Positions 28,246 through 37,214 of a stretch of DNA of 64,000 nt are shown in pieces (position 1 is the stretch's first letter; every line of letters begins with the position of its first letter). The position numbers were made by a program, and so were the translations under genes. Below the pieces are notes generated by a model. It was not told the origin of the DNA. It saw only the letters and a program-made list of their open reading frames with translations, and searched no databases. The stretch spans positions 62,001 to 126,000 of the IMG/VR virus record IMGVR_UViG_3300033148_006706, one strand, 5' to 3'. This DNA is from a virus.

Positions 28246-28317
28246 CTATATTATTCCCCGTCTTTAAAAATGGCGCTATTCTTTAATAATAATAATATAT
28301 ACTTTTTTTAAAAAAAT
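28246..28317 (-). promoter_or_regulatory. AT-rich leader upstream of tmk
   Basis: The gap contains a run of A/T with GTATATATTATTATTATTAA, a plausible promoter -10 region, and then GACGGGG as ribosome binding site before tmk. No hairpin terminator for the upstream glycan operon is visible, so read-through is possible. Confidence 0.3.
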
Positions 28318-29238
28318 TTAAACTAAGAAGTCAGGATATCCTCTGACAAAACATATTCTATCTAAACCAAATTCATCTATTATTTCCTGAAATCGCCTTC
28401 TAAAGGATACGCCACTTTTATACTTTGTGTATAGATCGCCTCCTCCGAAATCAAACCCTGATAAAAATATTTTGTCAAAACCTTCATACAATGCCTGTAA
28501 AATCCAAAAATACCCCGTATTACCTTTTCTATCATTATAGTAAAATACATTATTCCCTCTTGTACTATATAAACTAAACTTTTTACTTTTATAATTTTGT
28601 ATTTCTCTAAAAAGTTTCTTATCCAATACTCCAATACGAGTAAATGGCAAATCTTCTTTATATGCATGGTTACACCCCCATAGCTCGCCTTTCCAATTTT
28701 GTATAAAAGAAATATCAGGCTCCTCTGTCCTGGTTACCCCGTTACCTAAAATGAGCACCTTATTAGAGAAATCATTATATATGGTTTCCCCATACAATTT
28801 TACTTCTTCTTGTATAATTCCATCATAATCATTCTCTATAAAATATATATTATCACTAAAATTAAAATCATGAGATAGCTTCTGTAAATCCCGTATCCAG
28901 TTAGCTTTATTCTTCTTTTCGTGATTGGTTCTTCCTAGGTTAATTCCGCAAATATAGATATTCTTATATTCCTCGGTTAATGCATGATAAATGGCAAAAG
29001 AAAATAAATTGAGATTAGAACCATCCGTATTACATAATATATCAAAATTTTTACCAAATTCTCTTTTATACTCCTGCGCTTTAAACAAGCCAAGATTATC
29101 TACAAATATTTTACTAAATTGAATTGATTTATCTAGAAAACGAAAATTGAATCCCCATATTTCCTCTTTCCATTCTTTAACAAATTGTTTAGATTCTTTA
29201 CATAGATTATCGTTGCCGAGAATTAGGATACTTTTCAT
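28318..29238 (-). CDS. two-repeat sialyltransferase-like (GT42/DUF115-type) protein, copy C
   Basis: 306 residues made of two related units, each with ILGN(G/D)...W..E(I/L)WG.N. The C-terminal unit (VLILGNGVTR near residue 165, then NTGYFWILQALYEGFDKIFL and SGFDFGGGD) closely follows the Campylobacter Cst-II pattern: GNGPSL, TSGVYM..A.ALGYKEIYLSGIDFY. Likely a CMP-sugar-using or related GT-A-like transferase. One of three adjacent paralogues; the N-terminal unit here is more degenerate (GNDNLCKES), so it may be inactive. Coupled by a 4-base overlap to the previous gene. Confidence 0.6.
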   Translation of the reverse strand: MKSILILGNDNLCKESKQFVKEWKEEIWGFNFRFLDKSIQFSKIFVDNLGLFKAQEYKREFGKNFDILCNTDGSNLNLFSFAIYHALTEEYKNIYICGINLGRTNHEKKNKANWIRDLQKLSHDFNFSDNIYFIENDYDGIIQEEVKLYGETIYNDFSNKVLILGNGVTRTEEPDISFIQNWKGELWGCNHAYKEDLPFTRIGVLDKKLFREIQNYKSKKFSLYSTRGNNVFYYNDRKGNTGYFWILQALYEGFDKIFLSGFDFGGGDLYTKYKSGVSFRRRFQEIIDEFGLDRICFVRGYPDFLV

Positions 29239-30392
29239 ATTAAAAAATCGGGCTGTTTTCCAATGAATGACATATTCTTAATCCCAAATTCTTTACTAAC
29301 AGATAAAAACTGTTTTTTAAATAGCGCCCCATTTTGTTCACTGGAATTATAAATATTTGAATTATCAAAATCAAATCCTCCTAAAACAATCTCTTCAAAT
29401 TCTTCATAAATAGCCTGTAAAACAAGAAGAATTCCTGTACTCCAATTTCTCTGTTCTTTGAATAGAAAGACTCCCAATTGCTTATTTTCATATTCTTCAA
29501 ATCCATCAAACTTTAAAGTAAATATATCATAATCATAATTATTGTTAAGCTTATATTGAAGCGCCTTATCAACCATATATTTTTCTCTACAGCCAACTGC
29601 TTTAATAGTCCTTACATTTTCCACTTCTCTATATGCTTCATTACATACCCATATCCTATGTCGCCACTTATTTATAAATTTTTTAACTGATGGTTGTAGA
29701 CGAGATTTGCCATTCCCCAATATTAAAACTTTTTCATTTAATACAATATGAGCGTTCTTATTATTTACCTCAAGATGATTTATCCCCTTTAAATACAATT
29801 TTGCATAATAATCTGAAGGCTCATCACTCATAATAAAAGGCTTATGATCCTTCCCTATAAATATTACTTTATCCAGTCCAAGCTCATCTCGTATAAGTCG
29901 CCAATTCCTTACCCATTTCTCCTTATTCTTTATATGATGATTTTGTACATATATATCTTTTCCACCTAGATCAAATCCAATTACATAAATTTTATCATAT
30001 CCTTTTATTATAGCCCTTGCTACCAAGGTACTGCCAGAGTCTTTAATAAATAATCCAGGAATATCAATCATTTCTACACCCGGAAGCGTTTTAGCTTTTG
30101 GATTTTTTCCAAATATGCGATATTTACCCCCGTATCTTTTTTTATATTCTACAATTTCTTTTAATGCCGATATATCGCCAATTATTAAATCTAATCTTGG
30201 AAGCGAACCGTTATAGTATTCTAAATAAGCTGAATTACAGGCCCAAATTTCCCCGCTCCATTTTTGTATAAAATCCTGATGTTCTAATCTTGATATTCCA
30301 TTTCCAACAATAAGCACTTCTTTTATTTTTTTTATAGAATTCTGGTGGCTGTTATTTAAATTTTTATTTTCAATAATTGAAGGATTTTTCAT
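29235..30392 (-). CDS. two-repeat sialyltransferase-like protein, copy B
   Basis: 385 residues. Both units carry the motif set: VLIVGNGISRLEHQDFIQKW and GEIWACNSAY, then KDSGSTLVARAIIKGYDKIYV, GFDLGGKDIY; and again VLILGNGKSR, WVCNEAY, STGILLVLQAIYEEFEEIVL, GGFDFDN. The GNG-S-R / SG..L...A...Y.KI.L.GFD order is that of GT42 sialyltransferases and MptE/DUF115 proteins. Nearly identical N-terminus to copy A, so the pair arose by recent duplication. Part of the operon following NeuA. Confidence 0.6.
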   Translation of the reverse strand: MKNPSIIENKNLNNSHQNSIKKIKEVLIVGNGISRLEHQDFIQKWSGEIWACNSAYLEYYNGSLPRLDLIIGDISALKEIVEYKKRYGGKYRIFGKNPKAKTLPGVEMIDIPGLFIKDSGSTLVARAIIKGYDKIYVIGFDLGGKDIYVQNHHIKNKEKWVRNWRLIRDELGLDKVIFIGKDHKPFIMSDEPSDYYAKLYLKGINHLEVNNKNAHIVLNEKVLILGNGKSRLQPSVKKFINKWRHRIWVCNEAYREVENVRTIKAVGCREKYMVDKALQYKLNNNYDYDIFTLKFDGFEEYENKQLGVFLFKEQRNWSTGILLVLQAIYEEFEEIVLGGFDFDNSNIYNSSEQNGALFKKQFLSVSKEFGIKNMSFIGKQPDFLI

Positions 30393-31501
30393 GCTATATA
30401 TTTTTCTCTATTTAAGAATTTTGGTTGCCCCTCAACAAATTTAATTTTATTTACATTAAACCAGCATCTTATTAAATTCATCTGTTTTCTATACGTTAGC
30501 CCTTCTACCGCCCTGTTCTTATAGATATGATCTCCCCCAAAATCAAAACCACTTAACCATATCATATCATACTCTTCATACAAAGCTTGTACTAAAAGAA
30601 GCATGCCCGTTTTAAAAGAATTAGTATAAAACAGCTTAACATCTTTGTTGACTTTTTCTATAGTATAAACATCATAATCAAGATTATGCTTCTCTTTAAA
30701 CTCAAGCATATCAAAAACTAAATGCGTAAACCTGGTTCCTACTCTATCAATTCTATTAAGATTATTATATTCTCTGTAATATGCATCATTACAAACCCAT
30801 ATTTCTTCTCTCCAATTTTTTATAAATCTTCTATTAAGAGAATTCTCTCTACTTCTTCCATTTCCTAAAATAAGCACGTTATTAGTTCTTTTAACATTCT
30901 CTTCTTGATAACTTTTTACAGGATAATTAACAAAAAAGTTTTCTTTTAAATGATCTTCTCCATTCATATATTTTCTAGCATAACTATTTATAGGCATCTC
31001 ACTTAATATGAAAGGCTTATGATCTATTCCCACAAAATGAATTCTTTCTAATCCAAACACCCTTGCTATTTTTCTCCAATTATCCACCCATTTACTTTTA
31101 TTTCTTCTTTCATGATTTTTTACATATATATCTTTTCCGCCCAGATCAAATCCTACTAAAAATATCTTACCATAATTTTCATATAATGCCTTTACAACAA
31201 GCGTTGACCCGGAATCTTTAATATATCTTTCTGGAATTTCAACTTTTTTTACTTCTGGTATACTTAATGCTTTTGTATTTTTACATAATAATTTATAATT
31301 TAATTTATATCTTTTTTTAGCTCTATAAGCTTCTTTTAATGCATCCTTATCTCCTATTAGAATATCTATTCTTGGAATTTTTTTATCAATCAGGTCTTTA
31401 AAAGCCCAATTGCAAGTCCAAATTTCTCCTTGCCATTTTTGTATAAAATCCTGATGTTCTAATCTTGATATTCCGTTACCTATAATAAGAACTTCTTTCA
31501 C
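30389..31501 (-). CDS. two-repeat sialyltransferase-like protein, copy A
   Basis: 370 residues with two GT42/DUF115-like units (VLIIGNGISRLEHQDFIQKW... IFLVGFDLGGKDIYVKNH, then VLILGNGRSR... WICNDAY-like segment, KTGMLLLVQALYEEYDMIWL, SGFDFGGDHIY). It follows the NeuA-like gene by a 4-base overlap, which suggests it uses the CMP-sugar that NeuA makes; that is inference. Contains a conserved HKPFILSE segment shared with copy B between the units. Confidence 0.6.
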   Translation of the reverse strand: MKEVLIIGNGISRLEHQDFIQKWQGEIWTCNWAFKDLIDKKIPRIDILIGDKDALKEAYRAKKRYKLNYKLLCKNTKALSIPEVKKVEIPERYIKDSGSTLVVKALYENYGKIFLVGFDLGGKDIYVKNHERRNKSKWVDNWRKIARVFGLERIHFVGIDHKPFILSEMPINSYARKYMNGEDHLKENFFVNYPVKSYQEENVKRTNNVLILGNGRSRENSLNRRFIKNWREEIWVCNDAYYREYNNLNRIDRVGTRFTHLVFDMLEFKEKHNLDYDVYTIEKVNKDVKLFYTNSFKTGMLLLVQALYEEYDMIWLSGFDFGGDHIYKNRAVEGLTYRKQMNLIRCWFNVNKIKFVEGQPKFLNREKYIA

Positions 31502-32211
31502 TTAAATTTCTCCTTTAGCAATAATTCAACAATTCTAAAGTCCGTCTTTACATCTATTTCAAAATGGGTATAATAGTCCATTATAAAAAGCCCAACCGGA
31601 TCAGTTAACCTGTTTTTTGATTTAATAATATTACTAATCGTGTTTATATACATAGCCCCGTTTTCCATATAAATGTTATTTTTGTAAAAACGCTTCTCTT
31701 GCCTTAAAGGCCTAGATTTAAAATCATAATTCAAGGGAATAGCCCGAGATTTTTGATATTTATGGGAAAAACTTTCAGTCCATAAAAACCTGTGATTTAG
31801 ATCCGCTACTGATAACATTGAATTGTATGACCCCTTTTCATATTCATCAATCATTTTATTAACATCCTTATAATTAAGCAAAGGATTAGTAGCTTGGACA
31901 AGTATAAAAACGTCTTCATTATTTTCGTATCCTTTTCCCAAATACTCCAATATAGCATCCTCGGTTGTTGAATTATCTTGTGCATTTTTATGTTCCCTAT
32001 CATAAAAGATAATTTTATTAAATTGAAATTTTTTTATTATTAATTTATATTCTTCCGAATCGATTGCAACTATTATTTTATTAACTTTACTTTGCTGTAG
32101 AGCACTTAAAACCCAATATACTAGAGGTCTATGATTAATCTTTTTTATATTCTTATCTTTTATTCCTTTACTGCCACTTCTTATAGGAACAAACGATATT
32201 ATATTATTCAT
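31498..32211 (-). CDS. neuA: CMP-nonulosonate (acylneuraminate) cytidylyltransferase
   Basis: 237 residues. The nucleotide-binding N-terminus FVPIRSGSKGIKDKNIK and HRPLVYWVL is the signature of CMP-sialic acid synthetases, and VQATNPLL follows as in the family. Product length is usual. It would activate a nonulosonic acid with CTP for the transferases encoded just downstream. No Shine-Dalgarno sequence is present; ACTAATATTAT directly precedes the ATG, 14 bases after the sulfotransferase stop. Whether the substrate is Neu5Ac, legionaminic, pseudaminic acid or Kdo cannot be told. Confidence 0.8.
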   Translation of the reverse strand: MNNIISFVPIRSGSKGIKDKNIKKINHRPLVYWVLSALQQSKVNKIIVAIDSEEYKLIIKKFQFNKIIFYDREHKNAQDNSTTEDAILEYLGKGYENNEDVFILVQATNPLLNYKDVNKMIDEYEKGSYNSMLSVADLNHRFLWTESFSHKYQKSRAIPLNYDFKSRPLRQEKRFYKNNIYMENGAMYINTISNIIKSKNRLTDPVGLFIMDYYTHFEIDVKTDFRIVELLLKEKFK

Positions 32212-32225
32212 ATAATATTAGTCAC

Positions 32226-32828
32226 TTAAAAAATATAATCAAATCTTTCTAAATCATCAGCATATAAAGTACTAACTATATCAACAGATTTTTTATCGTA
32301 ATATTCTTTATAATTTTTTCTTCGTGGCGCTCCGAAACTTTTATTAATCTGTTTAGGCTGTGGTATTCCTATTAAATCAAATATGTGGCGTATTTCTTTT
32401 TCAAAGTTTTCAAATCTTGCAATATAATCATAATTTTTACTACCTTTAGGAATTGCAAACCAACGTAACTGCGGTACATAGTGTATTTTATGTAAAGACT
32501 CTTTTAATTGAGTTTGAATAAAATCGTTAAAATCTTTTTTTATAGCACTAAATACTTTATTGTCATTTAAATCTTTTTGAGAAAGTGAACCTCTGTTTGC
32601 CCGTGACCAATACGAAACAAGTCTATCAAAAGGATTTCTTACAATAGTAAACGTAAAGTATTTATCCCATTTTTTGGGGTACGCTTGTATGTATCGAATT
32701 GGGAAGGCATGTCTCCCACCTACTTCTTTTGGATTTATGACCATATTTTCATCAAATAATGCATTTATCGTATGCCCTCCAGTACGAGGAATACTTACAA
32801 AAATCGTCTTGTACTTATCACTTACCAT
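32226..32828 (-). CDS. carbohydrate sulfotransferase
   Basis: 200 residues from ATG 32828. The 5'-phosphosulfate loop IFVSIPRTGGHTI (residues about 9-21) and the 3'-phosphate motif FTIVRNPFDRLVSYW near residue 62 identify a PAPS-dependent sulfotransferase of the family 2 type acting on sugars. A longer frame to 32963 adds residues that overlap a truncated glycosyltransferase and was rejected. In the cluster it could sulfate the glycan built by the neighbouring transferases. Confidence 0.8.
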   Translation of the reverse strand: MVSDKYKTIFVSIPRTGGHTINALFDENMVINPKEVGGRHAFPIRYIQAYPKKWDKYFTFTIVRNPFDRLVSYWSRANRGSLSQKDLNDNKVFSAIKKDFNDFIQTQLKESLHKIHYVPQLRWFAIPKGSKNYDYIARFENFEKEIRHIFDLIGIPQPKQINKSFGAPRRKNYKEYYDKKSVDIVSTLYADDLERFDYIF

Positions 32829-32832
32829 ATTA

Positions 32833-33033
32833 TTATACTCTCGTTGTTTGTAATATGAAGAACCCATGCCCATTAGGCCAGCTTTTATAATTATCTTTAT
32901 ATCTACACCCTTGTACACCCCCCCAAGAAATATCATCCCAAAAGATAAATATCTTATCCACATAATCAGTTATCGAATTTATAGACTGCTGGACAAAATC
33001 TTCCCCATAAAGACATCTATATATTGCTATCAA
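32833..33033 (-). pseudogene. truncated glycosyltransferase N-terminus
   Basis: 66 residues starting IAIYRCLYGEDFVQQSINSI and then DKIFIFWDDISWG, which looks like the beginning of a phage GT-A-type glycosyltransferase. The similarity ends near residue 50 and the frame stops after unrelated sequence. The rest of the domain is missing, so this is most likely a remnant left by deletion. It overlaps the previous gene by 17 bases and stops 4 bases before the sulfotransferase start, so it could still be translated. Confidence 0.55.
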
Positions 33034-33721
33034 AATTCTTAATAAACTCCTTTAATTTTTCAGCATCCCGTATTCTTTCCCATTCTTTCTCTCTATATAA
33101 TGCTTTTACTTTATCTCGTTTTCTTCTCGCCCTTTGATCTCTATATGTGTCATCCAACTCTGACTTACCCACACTGAAATGTAAATGCTCTATATACAGA
33201 TCAGGTATATATACAAGCCTATCTATTCTTTTTGCTAAATCAGTAAGCCAAGTATCGTTATAATCTGCACTAAAGTAGGGAGGTACAAAATATCCTACTG
33301 TTTCTATCCAATTTTTATGAATAAAGCCATGGGTTCCTAACTCCCCACTATCTACAATTCCATCTCTACCGTATACGAATAAAATTTTATCAGGATATTT
33401 TTCAAATTCGCTTTTAACAATTCTATCCCATTCTTTTGTTTTATAAACAAGATCATCTCCTGCATGATGATAAATAGGACCTGTTGCTTTTCTGTAGCAT
33501 TCATTCCACATATTACTAAGTACAATCCTTTCACCAATAATGAATTTTATATTATAATTTTTTTGCAATTCTAGTGCTTTATCTCTTGATCTTTTATCGT
33601 CATTATCAATATAAAAAACAATTTCAACACTATTAGAATCCTCTGCTTTAGAAAATGCTGAATTGCATAATCTTTCCATTCCTGACGGTCTGTTTCTTGT
33701 TGGCACTAGTAAACTAATCAA
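33017..33721 (-). CDS. GT2-like glycosyltransferase
   Basis: 234 residues beginning ISLLVPTRNRP, the opening strand of GT-A family 2 enzymes. Further marks are FYIDNDD and AGDDLVYKTKEW, a DD metal/nucleotide motif near residue 95. A C-terminal basic helical tail (DQRARRKRDKVKALYREKEW) follows. It would transfer a sugar from an NDP donor onto the glycan. Tight spacing to both neighbours places it in the same operon. Confidence 0.75.
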   Translation of the reverse strand: MISLLVPTRNRPSGMERLCNSAFSKAEDSNSVEIVFYIDNDDKRSRDKALELQKNYNIKFIIGERIVLSNMWNECYRKATGPIYHHAGDDLVYKTKEWDRIVKSEFEKYPDKILFVYGRDGIVDSGELGTHGFIHKNWIETVGYFVPPYFSADYNDTWLTDLAKRIDRLVYIPDLYIEHLHFSVGKSELDDTYRDQRARRKRDKVKALYREKEWERIRDAEKLKEFIKNFDSNI

Positions 33722-33725
33722 CTTT

Positions 33726-34301
33726 TTACTCTCCTATTCTAATTATTTCCACTCCGGGCTGATCTTTTATATATCTCCAGGGGTCAAGAATACAAGAGCC
33801 TTTTGGAAAAGAATATGTTCCAAATTCTTTATGTCTTGTTCCAATAAAATAGATAGCTGGCTCTTGTAATGGAGGGGGACTTTTATCAATATACGGATCA
33901 TACATTTGAGCATCTATATCTTTTTCCCTTAGTATATTCTTTAAAAGGATAGCGGGGCTACCAACTTCTAAATTAGTCTGTTCTTTAAACGCTTTTCCTA
34001 AAATAATTACGGGCAAATCCAACTGCTCTTTCTTTTCTTTTACTAATTCTGCCAACCATTCAGTTTGTTTTTCTCTGCAAAGCATAATATTTTCAAACCA
34101 ATCGTACGAAAGATTAAGTTTTCTAGAAAGCCATGAAAGAGCTATATTATCACGGGGATGACAATTATGCGAAACAATATTAGATTTTTTCTCTATCCAA
34201 AATAAATCATCATTATTCTGATGATTTGGAAATAACTCTAAATTATACACATCCCCTTCATAATATAATGTTTCAATTTTTTTAATATTCTTTTTTTTCA
34301 T
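33726..34301 (-). CDS. split-intein C-half fused to C-terminal part of NDP-sugar dehydrogenase
   Basis: 191 residues. Residues 1-46 are an intein C-terminal fragment: short basic start MKKKNIKKIE, block F GDVYNLELFPNHQNNDDLFW, and the splice end NIVSHN with penultimate His and terminal Asn. Residue 47 is Cys (+1) and begins CHPRDNIALSWLSRKLNLSY, the active-site region of UDP-glucose/GDP-mannose dehydrogenases. The remainder (about 145 residues) is the C-terminal UDP-binding domain. The gene has its own RBS (TAGGAG) 30 bases after the N-half gene. Without trans-splicing this product lacks the NAD domain. Confidence 0.85.
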   Translation of the reverse strand: MKKKNIKKIETLYYEGDVYNLELFPNHQNNDDLFWIEKKSNIVSHNCHPRDNIALSWLSRKLNLSYDWFENIMLCREKQTEWLAELVKEKKEQLDLPVIILGKAFKEQTNLEVGSPAILLKNILREKDIDAQMYDPYIDKSPPPLQEPAIYFIGTRHKEFGTYSFPKGSCILDPWRYIKDQPGVEIIRIGE

Positions 34302-34331
34302 ATTTTAACACTCCTATTAGCTAATCTTCTT

Positions 34332-35459
34332 TTAATTTCTATTATCATAATATAATTTATCCGTTTGTTTTACTTTATCTGCTCGAATAATTTCCATTTT
34401 ACCATTCCTAAATACAGGAATTAAATGATCCTCAGTACAAATAAATTCTTCATCCTGAACAGAGAATTTATACAATTTGCCTTTATATTTTCTTTTAGTT
34501 ACGTCTTTTATTAATTTTTCTTCTTTTTCAGAACAATCGCTATTAATAGATTCTATAAAAAATTTTTTATTTTCTGATGAGTGGAAAATCTCATAGAAAT
34601 CCCCTATAGTAAATATTTCATTATTAACTTTTATTTTTGAATCATATAAAACACATCCTCCACCATCTCCCATTCCGCCCCTCATATATTTATTTGATAT
34701 AATTCTATCAGTTGCAAGTGAAAGAGCCCTAGTTACTTCATCTACATTTGTATTTGGAGTCTTATGACATATCTCCATAACGGTATTCATCATAACTATT
34801 TTTGTCGATATCGCAGTGTTATAAACCACTTTTATAAGCTCTGCATTTTCTATTGTTGTTTCAAATACAGGACGATCATGTAAAGTTTTATAAAAAAGTT
34901 TTACTGTTTCTTTCGCTGCAAAACTATCAGTTCCTAATAATACAAACTCGGGGTTCATAAAATCGGGTATTGTGGTTCCCATAGCTATAAAGAAAGGATT
35001 ATAACATAGATCTATATAAGGAGACATAAACGGACGAATTTCTCTTTCAATAGTCCCTGGTAACACTGTTGAAATAATAACCACAATTTTATGTCTTTTT
35101 ATTTTATTTAATTCCTCTGAAAGTTGTATTACTGATTCTTTTAAGTAACTATAGTCAAAATCTTTTCTTTCATCCGGTAATCTTGTAATTCCTTCATATT
35201 TTTCAGCATGAGGCGTTTGTACAGCAATAAAAATTATATCAGAACGCCCCGCTACATCCTTAATTGGTAATATCTTGATATTACTATTATCGAGTAGCTC
35301 TTGAGCCCCCTCTTCTCTATATGGAATTTTTTTATCTTTTATAATTTCTTTAACTTTCTCGGAAGGATCATATCCCACTACTGAATGGCGCCCAAATTTT
35401 TCTATTGCTAAAGCGCAAGGTAGCCCCAACTTTCCAAGACCTAAAAATCCTATATTCAT
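34332..35459 (-). CDS. N-terminal part of NDP-sugar dehydrogenase fused to split-intein N-half
   Basis: 375 residues. Residues 1-268 are the NAD-binding part of a UDP-glucose/NDP-sugar 6-dehydrogenase: IGFLGLGKLGLPCALA, VQTPHAEKYEG, STVLPGT, NPFFIAMGTTIPDF, and end GGMGDGGG. At residue 269 an intein begins: block A CVLYDSKIKVNN and block B FICTEDHLIPV with the conserved His, ending at residue 375. No homing endonuclease is encoded. Intein halves of 107 and 46 residues are typical of split mini-inteins. Ligation would recreate GGG-CHPRD, putting the catalytic Cys at the splice junction. Start overlaps the upstream stop by 4 bases. Confidence 0.88.
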   Translation of the reverse strand: MNIGFLGLGKLGLPCALAIEKFGRHSVVGYDPSEKVKEIIKDKKIPYREEGAQELLDNSNIKILPIKDVAGRSDIIFIAVQTPHAEKYEGITRLPDERKDFDYSYLKESVIQLSEELNKIKRHKIVVIISTVLPGTIEREIRPFMSPYIDLCYNPFFIAMGTTIPDFMNPEFVLLGTDSFAAKETVKLFYKTLHDRPVFETTIENAELIKVVYNTAISTKIVMMNTVMEICHKTPNTNVDEVTRALSLATDRIISNKYMRGGMGDGGGCVLYDSKIKVNNEIFTIGDFYEIFHSSENKKFFIESINSDCSEKEEKLIKDVTKRKYKGKLYKFSVQDEEFICTEDHLIPVFRNGKMEIIRADKVKQTDKLYYDNRN

Positions 35460-36457
35460 TTGAAAACTCCTTCGTATATTCTTAAATAATCATTCAATAT
35501 TTTTTCATTATTCCAATGCTTCTCCATAAATTCTCTTGAATCCCGCTGAAGTTTCTTTAACAAACTTCTATTTTCATTTAACTCTGTAATTGTAGTAGCT
35601 AAAGAGTGCTTATCTGCCAGCACCCAGGGCAATTCATACAATTCGCACTTTAAGAACTCGGTAAGGTATTGAATCATCCAGTCTTTTAAGTTACACATAA
35701 CTACTTTCCCTTGTGATAGCCCCTCCAATGATGATAAATGATAGCTGCCAGTATAAATATCGTCAATATGAATATCACCTGAGGCTCGTCTTTTTAAACA
35801 CTCATCAAATCGTTCTCCGTAGATAATATCTTTTTCTATAATACCTTTACTTTCTAATTCATTTAATATAGCAGAAACCTCGCTATAACTTTTATAAGCC
35901 CATGTGGATTTCCTCTTTTTTTTAAGTTTTTCCAACGGCTCCTTATTAGATGGGCTATAAGTAACTTTTATTCTTTCATTATTAACTTCCTTGTATTGAA
36001 GCAAAGGGTCGCATATATCAACAACATTACGCACTGGATAAAAATCATCTTTAAGTAAAGACTTCAATCTTACCGCTTGATACTGTGCAATACAAGCTAT
36101 TCTGTCTATTCTTACCCATTTCTTAATAACATTAAACATTTCATTAATTACTTTCTCAGGCTCACCGTGCATCTGGTACACAAACGGTTTATTAATATTG
36201 CTTAGCATTTGCCATCCCTTGCTATTTTTATGTAAAGGAGGCTGATTATGAATGTGTATAATATCTGCCCAGTTAAGATATTCTTTAAATTGTTTTAAAT
36301 CTTCTTTACCTTTACCCCATACAACATCTGGTATTATTTTCATACTACTTAATCGAGATTGAATGCACTTTGATTCTATCCCATTTTTATTTAAAAAATT
36401 ACTTAACCTAACCGGCGCTCCTGCTAATGGTGATCTACAAAGATGCAATATTTTCAT
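35456..36457 (-). CDS. GT4-like (GT-B fold) glycosyltransferase
   Basis: 333 residues. Begins MKILHLCRSPLAGAPVRL and has IIHIHNQPPLHK and YQMHGEP in the N-terminal Rossmann domain. The C-terminal domain has DDIYTGSYHLSSLEGLSQGKVV, the donor-binding E-x7-E-like region of GT-B enzymes where SLEGLSQG is conserved. It likely transfers a hexose or uronic acid; the donor is unknown. It overlaps the previous gene by 23 bases. Confidence 0.75.
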   Translation of the reverse strand: MKILHLCRSPLAGAPVRLSNFLNKNGIESKCIQSRLSSMKIIPDVVWGKGKEDLKQFKEYLNWADIIHIHNQPPLHKNSKGWQMLSNINKPFVYQMHGEPEKVINEMFNVIKKWVRIDRIACIAQYQAVRLKSLLKDDFYPVRNVVDICDPLLQYKEVNNERIKVTYSPSNKEPLEKLKKKRKSTWAYKSYSEVSAILNELESKGIIEKDIIYGERFDECLKRRASGDIHIDDIYTGSYHLSSLEGLSQGKVVMCNLKDWMIQYLTEFLKCELYELPWVLADKHSLATTITELNENRSLLKKLQRDSREFMEKHWNNEKILNDYLRIYEGVFK

Positions 36458-37214
36458 CTAGTAGAAACTCCTCATCGTTAAACAATTTAAAGACAACATC
36501 ATTATAATATTTGTCTTTCATTAAATGTAAGTTTTTCCAACTATTGAGATAATCCTTTCTTGAGAACGATAGTTTTCCAACTTTCTTTTTATGCTCGATA
36601 CTCTTAGCGTATTGCGCACTCTCTTCAGCACTTTCAATATAACTCCCATCAAATCCAACATAATATATTTCTTTATATCCCATATACGCTGTAAGAAAAT
36701 AAAACGCTCCCACTACCGAACCTTGTGCCTGTACAATTATATTATCTTTATATTCGGTATTGAAGCTCCCCTTCCGGATATCATTATCATCAATATTATT
36801 TGATTTAAAAAAATATATGTTCTTCAGATTCTTTATCTTTTCATAAAGTGACATAATTATTTCTATATCTAATGGGCTATCATTTCTTTTTTCCTTTTTC
36901 TCAATATGAAATGAAAAGATAGCATGCGGTAGTAATACATATTGAGCTAAATGTAATTTATCTACATTTCTTCTAAGTCCTTGATAATGAAAATTAACAG
37001 CATACTGAACACTCTTACTAGCTGTAAAGATAGATATAGCATCAGTAAGTGTACAAATATCATACTGCCTTTGCCCTTCCAGTTTCTTAATATTCAGCGT
37101 ATCTATAGAAGGGCCGGAGCCAATAAGTAAAGCCTTGTTATTTCGAGGCTTCCTCGGTACTTTTTCTAAAGTAGGCAGAAAAGGCTCTCTTAAGTCATCG
37201 ACTGTTGTTATCAT
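36435..37214 (-). CDS. sialyltransferase-like (GT42/DUF115-type) protein
   Basis: 259 residues. ALLIGSGPSIDTLNIKKL near residue 30 and QGSVVGAFYFLTAYMGYKEI near residue 175, followed by YYVGFDGSY, reproduce the GT42/DUF115 order of a GxGPSL nucleotide loop and an SG...A...GYKEIY..G.D segment. Single unit, unlike the three two-unit paralogues downstream. Probably another glycosyltransferase of the cluster. Confidence 0.6.
   Translation of the reverse strand: MITTVDDLREPFLPTLEKVPRKPRNNKALLIGSGPSIDTLNIKKLEGQRQYDICTLTDAISIFTASKSVQYAVNFHYQGLRRNVDKLHLAQYVLLPHAIFSFHIEKKEKRNDSPLDIEIIMSLYEKIKNLKNIYFFKSNNIDDNDIRKGSFNTEYKDNIIVQAQGSVVGAFYFLTAYMGYKEIYYVGFDGSYIESAEESAQYAKSIEHKKKVGKLSFSRKDYLNSWKNLHLMKDKYYNDVVFKLFNDEEFLLDENIASL

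Noticed and set aside
32833-33033. Complete small glycosyltransferase gene
   Set aside because: Only the first strand and helices of a GT-A domain are present before unrelated residues and a stop, too short for an enzyme.
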